From Paratractidigestivibacter sp003150175 (lineage in GTDB: Bacteria > Actinomycetota > Coriobacteriia > Coriobacteriales > Atopobiaceae): DNA of 64,000 nucleotides. How positions within the stretch are numbered: the stretch's first letter is position 1; the number at the start of each line of letters is the position of its first letter. Both the position numbers and the translations under genes were made by a program. Below the pieces are notes generated by a model. It ran no database searches. It saw only the letters and a list, made by a program, of their open reading frames with translations, and had not been told where the DNA came from. Location of the stretch: NCBI RefSeq assembly GCF_964283195.1, contig NZ_CAXYLH010000004.1; one strand, written 5' to 3'. Positions 59,961 to 64,000 of the stretch are shown one piece after another.

Positions 59961-60920
59961 CTAGCCGATGGTGATGTAGCCGTCCCAGCCGTTGGGGCCG
60001 TGCGGGCCGGCGTCGCGGTCGCCAAAGACGAACTCGCGCACGCGCGGTAGGTCGCGCACCGCCTGCTGCCAGCCCATCTGGTAAGAAGCCTCGAGTTTGG
60101 CGGGGCTCACCGTCGTGCTGCTCACCGGCATGTGGTCGGGGTAGATGATCAGGCAGCGCCCCTCGGCGGCGATCCCCTCCACGCGGTCGAGCTCGGCGTT
60201 GTAGCGCTCCCAGCGCGTGAGCAACGCCTGGCGCAGGTAGGGGTAGTCGGCCGCGGCGCGCTTGATCACCGCGACCTCCGCGGGCGCGGGCTCGGTCTTG
60301 CGGTAGCCCTTCTCGCGCGTGGCCAAAAAAACGAACTTCTCGTATCCGGCGGCCTCCGCCATGCACACGCCGATGCCCGCGCCCTGCCCGAGCCCGCCGT
60401 CGTAGAGGACGTGCCCGTCGATGGGCTTGGGCCGCATCATGCCCGGCAGCGTCGAGCTCGCGCGCACGAAGTCGATGAGGCCCATGAGCTCGGTCGCGTC
60501 GTCGCGGCCGAACCGCACCGTGCGGCCAGTGTCGCGGTCGAAGGCCTGCAGGCCGAAGCCGGCGGGGTTCGCGCGGAAGGTCTCCCAATCGAAGGGGAAG
60601 GTCCCGTTGACGACGGCGCCCTCGTAGATGGCGTCGGCGTCGAAGTAGCCGGTGCCGTGGGCGATCGACGGCAGGCCGACGTGGCCGCTCACCCAGTCGG
60701 TCGAGGCGAAGGCGTCCCTCGTGCGCTTCTGGTCGCGGCTCAGGTAGTCGACGGTGTTGCTCGCGCCGGCGCTTACGCCGCACACGTAGTCGAAGTAGAT
60801 TCCGTTGGCGAGGAGCACGTTCGCCATCGCCGCGGTGTAGCCCGCCCGGTAGCCGCCGCCCTCGAACACGAGGGCGCAGTCGGTCACGTTGCTTTCGAGC
60901 TTCTTTGCGGCGTTCTCCAC
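59961..60920 (-). CDS. Patatin-like phospholipase
   Basis: Ser-Asp hydrolase of the patatin family, 319 residues. Oxyanion motif LVFEGGGYRAGYTAA, nucleophile GVSAG and catalytic Asp in YDGGLGQG. No signal peptide, so cytoplasmic; likely acyl hydrolase on phospholipids. GTG start with AAGGTGG eight bases upstream; the frame continues upstream about 21 codons into the sirtuin gene's promoter. Divergent from the sirtuin gene with about 108 bases between. Confidence 0.9.
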   Translation of the reverse strand: MENAAKKLESNVTDCALVFEGGGYRAGYTAAMANVLLANGIYFDYVCGVSAGASNTVDYLSRDQKRTRDAFASTDWVSGHVGLPSIAHGTGYFDADAIYEGAVVNGTFPFDWETFRANPAGFGLQAFDRDTGRTVRFGRDDATELMGLIDFVRASSTLPGMMRPKPIDGHVLYDGGLGQGAGIGVCMAEAAGYEKFVFLATREKGYRKTEPAPAEVAVIKRAAADYPYLRQALLTRWERYNAELDRVEGIAAEGRCLIIYPDHMPVSSTTVSPAKLEASYQMGWQQAVRDLPRVREFVFGDRDAGPHGPNGWDGYITIG

Positions 60921-61028
60921 GGCGCATGCCACCTTTCGAATCAGAGTCAACAAACAGTATGTACCCAAACCCTCCGCGTGCACGACCTATACTTCCTCAG
61001 ATGTAGGCACGAGCGCGAGGAGGAGCGC

Positions 61029-61781
61029 ATGACACATGCGATCACGGACCCGGCGAAGGCCGCGTCCCAGCTCAAGGCATATATCGATGGTGCGCAGAAG
61101 GTGGTTTTCTTTGGCGGGGCAGGGGTCTCGACCGCCAGCGGCATCCCCGACTTCCGTAGCGAGGACGGCCTGTACCACCAACACTTCAAGTACCCTCCCG
61201 AGACCATGCTCGGCCATCAGTTCTTCTGCGAGCACACGGCGGAGTTCTACGAGTTCTACCGCGAGCGCATGATCGCGCTCGACGCCAAGCCCAACCAGGC
61301 GCACCGCAAGCTCGCCGAGCTCGAGGCGGCCGGCAAGCTCACCGCCGTCGTCACGCAGAACATCGACGGCCTGCACCAGGCGGCGGGCTCGCGCAACGTA
61401 TTCGAGCTGCACGGGTCGGTGCATCGCAACGTCTGCCGCCGCTGCGGCGCCGTCTACTCGGCCGAGTGGATCTTGGACCGTTCGCACGACGACGCCGAGG
61501 GCGTGCCGCACTGCCCCGAGTGTGGCGGGCTCATCAAGCCCGACGTCGTGCTCTACGGCGAAAGCCTCGACAACGACGTGGTCGAGGGCGCCATCGAGGC
61601 CATCGCCGACGCCGACTTGCTGATCATCGGCGGGACATCGCTCGTGGTGTACCCGGCCGCGGGGCTCGTGCAGTACTTCCGCGGCGATCACATCGCCATC
61701 GTGAACAAGCAGCCCACGCCGCAGGACCGCGCCGCCGACCTCGTGTGCGCCTGCGACATCGCCCGGGCGTTCGACTTCTGA
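61029..61781 (+). CDS. NAD-dependent protein deacylase (sirtuin)
   Basis: Sir2-family deacetylase, 250 residues. NAD-binding FFGGAGVSTASGIPDFRS, TQNIDGLHQAAG, catalytic His in ELHGSVHRN, and a zinc site with CRRCGAVY and CPECGG. PDVVLYGESL is the usual substrate-loop region. ATG with GAGGAGGAGCG directly upstream. Class resembles bacterial CobB/SirTM-like enzymes of Gram-positives; substrates are unknown. Confidence 0.94.
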   Translation: MTHAITDPAKAASQLKAYIDGAQKVVFFGGAGVSTASGIPDFRSEDGLYHQHFKYPPETMLGHQFFCEHTAEFYEFYRERMIALDAKPNQAHRKLAELEAAGKLTAVVTQNIDGLHQAAGSRNVFELHGSVHRNVCRRCGAVYSAEWILDRSHDDAEGVPHCPECGGLIKPDVVLYGESLDNDVVEGAIEAIADADLLIIGGTSLVVYPAAGLVQYFRGDHIAIVNKQPTPQDRAADLVCACDIARAFDF

Positions 61782-61879
61782 GGACGTTGCCCGCGGCCCG
61801 CCGGCGCCGCGCCCCCAGCGGGTACAATTGGCTTGTTTGACCCGACCCACAACCCGATTCGATGCAAAGAGGAGCGCCC

Positions 61880-63343
61880 ATGCTCAGGGAGAACCGCGCC
61901 GTCTGGCGCTGCGGAAAACACGAGATCAGCCTCGCGCGCCCGCGCATCATGGGCGTCCTCAACGTGACGCCGGACTCGTTCTCGGACGGCGGCGAGAACC
62001 TCGACGCGGAGGCCGCCATCGCGCACGGCCTGCAGATGCTTGACGAGGGCGCCGACATCATCGACGTGGGCGGCGAGTCCACGCGCCCCGGTCACCGCCC
62101 CGTCGCCAGCGAGGAGGAGGCCCGCCGCATCGTCCCCGTGGTCCGCGCGCTCGTGGCCGAGGGGGCCGTCGTCTCGGTCGATACGCGCCACGCCGACGTC
62201 GCCAGGATCTGCGCGCGCCTGGGCGCCGCGATCATCAACGACGTGACCGGCTTCACCGACCCGAAGATGGTCGAGGTCGCCGCCGAGACCGAGTGCGGCT
62301 GCATCGTCATGCACTGGAACAAGGCCGGTCTCGGCACGCGTCCGGCGACGACGCGCAAGGAGGTCCAGCTCGACGACTCGCGCCCTGCCCGCCCGACGGC
62401 GGCGCTCGCCATGGGCGGCGGCGTTTCTCAGCACCGCTTCACCCTGCCCGACCAGGCGGCGATCATGCGCCAGATCATGGGCTTCCTCGGCGACCAGGCC
62501 CGCGTGCTCATGCGGGCGGGCGTCTCGCGCGACCGGATCTGCATCGACCCGGGCCCGGGCTTCGACAAGTTCGCCGACGAGGACGTGGTTATCCAGCGCG
62601 CCACGCGCTCGATGGTCTCGATGGGCTACCCGCTGTGCACTGCCGTGAGCCGCAAGCGCTTCGTCGGCGCCGTCTCGGGCGTGGATGCGGCGGCGGACCG
62701 CGACGCCGCTACACAGGGCATCTGCATCGCGGCGGTCGCCAACGGCGCGCGCATCCTGCGCGTCCACGACGTCGACGGCTGCGCGCAGGCCGTCAACGCG
62801 TACTGGGCCGTCACCGAGAAGGACCCGCGCCAAGGCTTCGTGAGCCTGGGCTCCAACGTGGGCGACCGCGTGGCCAACCTCACGCGCGCCGTGCAGCTCA
62901 TCGACCAGATCCCGCTGACCTGCGTGGCGAACGTGAGCCATGCCTATGAGACCGAGCCGGCCTATGGCATCGCCACGCCGGTGGCCAACTGCGTGGCCGA
63001 GATCCGCACCGAGCTCCACCCCCTCGTGCTCATGGGGCACCTGCTCAAGGTCGAGGAGCAGCTCGGCCGCAAGCACGACGTCGAGCGCGACCCAAAGAAG
63101 CCCGGCCACGCCGCGCGCATCATCGACTGCGACCTCGTGTGGGTCGAGGGGGAGGCGCACCAGGGCCGCAAGCTCACCTTGCCGCACCCGCGCCTGGGCG
63201 AGCGCGACTACGTGATCGTGCCGATGGAGGACCTGATGCACAACCCGGTGCGCTTCCTGCAGCACGGCGGCGTCGAGGTCGCCCCGCGCGAGGAGCGCGT
63301 GGGCGCCGTGACCTCCGACCTGGGGGAGATCTCATGGGTGTAG
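61880..63343 (+). CDS. Dihydropteroate synthase-HPPK fusion (FolP-FolK)
   Basis: Two steps of folate synthesis in one chain of 487 residues. DHPS domain (about 1-313): IMGVLNVTPDSFSDGGENLD (20), DIIDVGGESTRPG, DTRHADVA, GAAIINDVTG and the C-terminal Lys/Arg region AVSRKRFVGAV. HPPK domain (about 318-487): FVSLGSNVGDRVANL, YETEPAYG, HPRLGERDYVIVPM and the catalytic RIIDCDLVW. Fungal fusions have HPPK first; here DHPS is first. ATG is chosen with GAGGAG six bases upstream. Followed by an overlapping gene. Confidence 0.93.
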   Translation: MLRENRAVWRCGKHEISLARPRIMGVLNVTPDSFSDGGENLDAEAAIAHGLQMLDEGADIIDVGGESTRPGHRPVASEEEARRIVPVVRALVAEGAVVSVDTRHADVARICARLGAAIINDVTGFTDPKMVEVAAETECGCIVMHWNKAGLGTRPATTRKEVQLDDSRPARPTAALAMGGGVSQHRFTLPDQAAIMRQIMGFLGDQARVLMRAGVSRDRICIDPGPGFDKFADEDVVIQRATRSMVSMGYPLCTAVSRKRFVGAVSGVDAAADRDAATQGICIAAVANGARILRVHDVDGCAQAVNAYWAVTEKDPRQGFVSLGSNVGDRVANLTRAVQLIDQIPLTCVANVSHAYETEPAYGIATPVANCVAEIRTELHPLVLMGHLLKVEEQLGRKHDVERDPKKPGHAARIIDCDLVWVEGEAHQGRKLTLPHPRLGERDYVIVPMEDLMHNPVRFLQHGGVEVAPREERVGAVTSDLGEISWV

Positions 63344-63834
63344 CTGCGATTCTGCGGCCGAAGGTGCCGATGGGCTTCATCGACGGCGTTCCATTCGTGG
63401 CTGCGCTCGGCGCCGCGGAGGCCATGGGCGCGCATGTCGCGTGGCCGCACGACGTCGTCGACGACGCGGGGGCGACGCTGGCGCACGTGGCCACGCGCGC
63501 GGGCTACGACGACGAGGGCGTCTATGTCTCCTGCGAGCTCGAGGGTGATGCCGCCGACGACGCTGCGATGGACGCGGCAGCCGCGCGGGTGGACGCCTGG
63601 GCCGAGGCCGTCGCCGCCGGCAGCAAGGCCGGGCCTCTTGCCGCGGTGCTCGAGGACTACTTCGACGCTTGCCTGCTTATGAACAAGCCCGTCGAGGTCG
63701 TGCGCCGCGACGGTACCATCGCCTGCAAGGGCCGCCTTGCGGGCATCGACATCTGGGGTCGCGTCACCGTTAAGCTCCTCGACGGCCGCGAGGTCGAGAT
63801 CGCCCCCGGTCAGGCCTCGGTCCGCGCGCTCTAG
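63334..63834 (+). CDS. BirA-like protein, C-terminal fragment type
   Basis: 166 residues. AHVAWPHDVVDDAGATLAHV resembles the WPND…KlaGil strand of biotin-protein ligase, and EVVRRDGTIACKGRLAGIDI with GRVTVKLLDGREVEIAPGQA resembles the BPL C-terminal barrel. The biotin-binding N-terminal catalytic region (GRGRxG) is missing and Asn of WPND is His, so ligase activity is unlikely. ATG with GGGGGAG upstream; overlaps the fusion gene by 10 bases. A domain remnant or a small regulator are both possible. Confidence 0.55.
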   Translation: MGVAAILRPKVPMGFIDGVPFVAALGAAEAMGAHVAWPHDVVDDAGATLAHVATRAGYDDEGVYVSCELEGDAADDAAMDAAAARVDAWAEAVAAGSKAGPLAAVLEDYFDACLLMNKPVEVVRRDGTIACKGRLAGIDIWGRVTVKLLDGREVEIAPGQASVRAL

Positions 63835-63849
63835 CCCGCGATCCTGTAG

Positions 63850-63945
63850 GTGCTGTGCGGGAATCCGACAGCGTCGGTAATCTCGCACCAAAATCCGGGA
63901 GTGTTGGTAATCCTGCACGGGAATCCGGGTCAAGTCCAAATCGGT
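63850..63945. repeat. 30-bp degenerate tandem repeats
   Basis: AATCC words recur at 63862, 63892 and 63922 with an exact 30-base period, each in a unit of the form GCAC/GCGG-GAATCCG…GTNGGTAATC. Sits at the right edge of the window, so more copies may follow. The last 40 bases contain a small GC hairpin (GGCCGCGG/CCGCGGCC). Confidence 0.75.
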
Positions 63946-64000
63946 GTGTAAATTCGCAACCGCCGCCGGCCGCGGCTAGCCCGCGGCCGACATGAGCCTC

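Noticed and set aside
63960..64000. 3' end of a minus-strand gene (codons RLMSAAG then stop)
   Set aside because: A TAG is in place on the minus strand, but only seven codons are visible before the window ends, too little to support a gene.

Overview
GC-rich DNA that reads like the chromosome of an anaerobic actinobacterium of the class Coriobacteriia (Collinsella/Olsenella/Eggerthella relatives). The class is an inference. It rests on pyruvate:ferredoxin oxidoreductase, the dnaK-grpE-dnaJ-hspR order, a short SRP RNA, an NRAMP-related transporter of the type characterised from Eggerthella lenta, and a membrane-embedded LuxR regulator. No rRNA, tRNA, CRISPR array, transposase or prophage was seen.

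Layout. 1-7.7 kb: 3' part of nifJ, then a Bce-type peptide-sensing two-component system facing its ABC transporter. 7.9-16 kb: a MurT-GatD fusion (cell wall amidation), a glycosyltransferase-like/LytS/LytTR/phosphodiesterase operon, a PAP2 phosphatase, thioredoxin and an unknown gene. 16-25.8 kb: pgi, a Wzz/BY-kinase/PHP-phosphatase set, a PRC-MgtE-CBS membrane protein coupled to an NRAMP-related transporter, SRP RNA, DedA and a second YfcE phosphodiesterase. 26-43.6 kb: stress genes dnaK-grpE-dnaJ-hspR, clpB and hsp20. Their three promoters share a CTAAGT-N7-ACTTAG-type dyad that is probably the local HspR operator. Between hspR and clpB lies an accessory island with lower GC in its right half: a nuclease-fold-like gene, a split double-HTH LuxR membrane regulator and a five-gene ABC module. 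The island is punctuated by three co-linear 72-bp elements.

40.6-50.2 kb: a kinase-less PASTA membrane protein overlapped by a 59-codon gene, an MBL hydrolase, tilS-hpt-ftsH and an aminotransferase. 50.3-54.4 kb: a TPP riboswitch followed by thiC-thiM-thiE-thiD. 54.4-58.2 kb: a repeat element with perfect 37-bp inverted ends, then a polar amino acid ABC transporter whose binding protein is divergently transcribed. 58.3-64 kb: PHP phosphoesterase, exonuclease III, patatin-like protein, sirtuin, a DHPS-HPPK fusion and a BirA-like orphan domain.

Most of the window is ordinary core metabolism and maintenance. The best candidate for an undescribed system is the hspR-clpB island (30.5-37.7 kb). 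There, short elements with AGTGTACA/TGTACACT ends delimit two gene cassettes, and a G7 tract splits the membrane regulator in a way that could switch it on or off.
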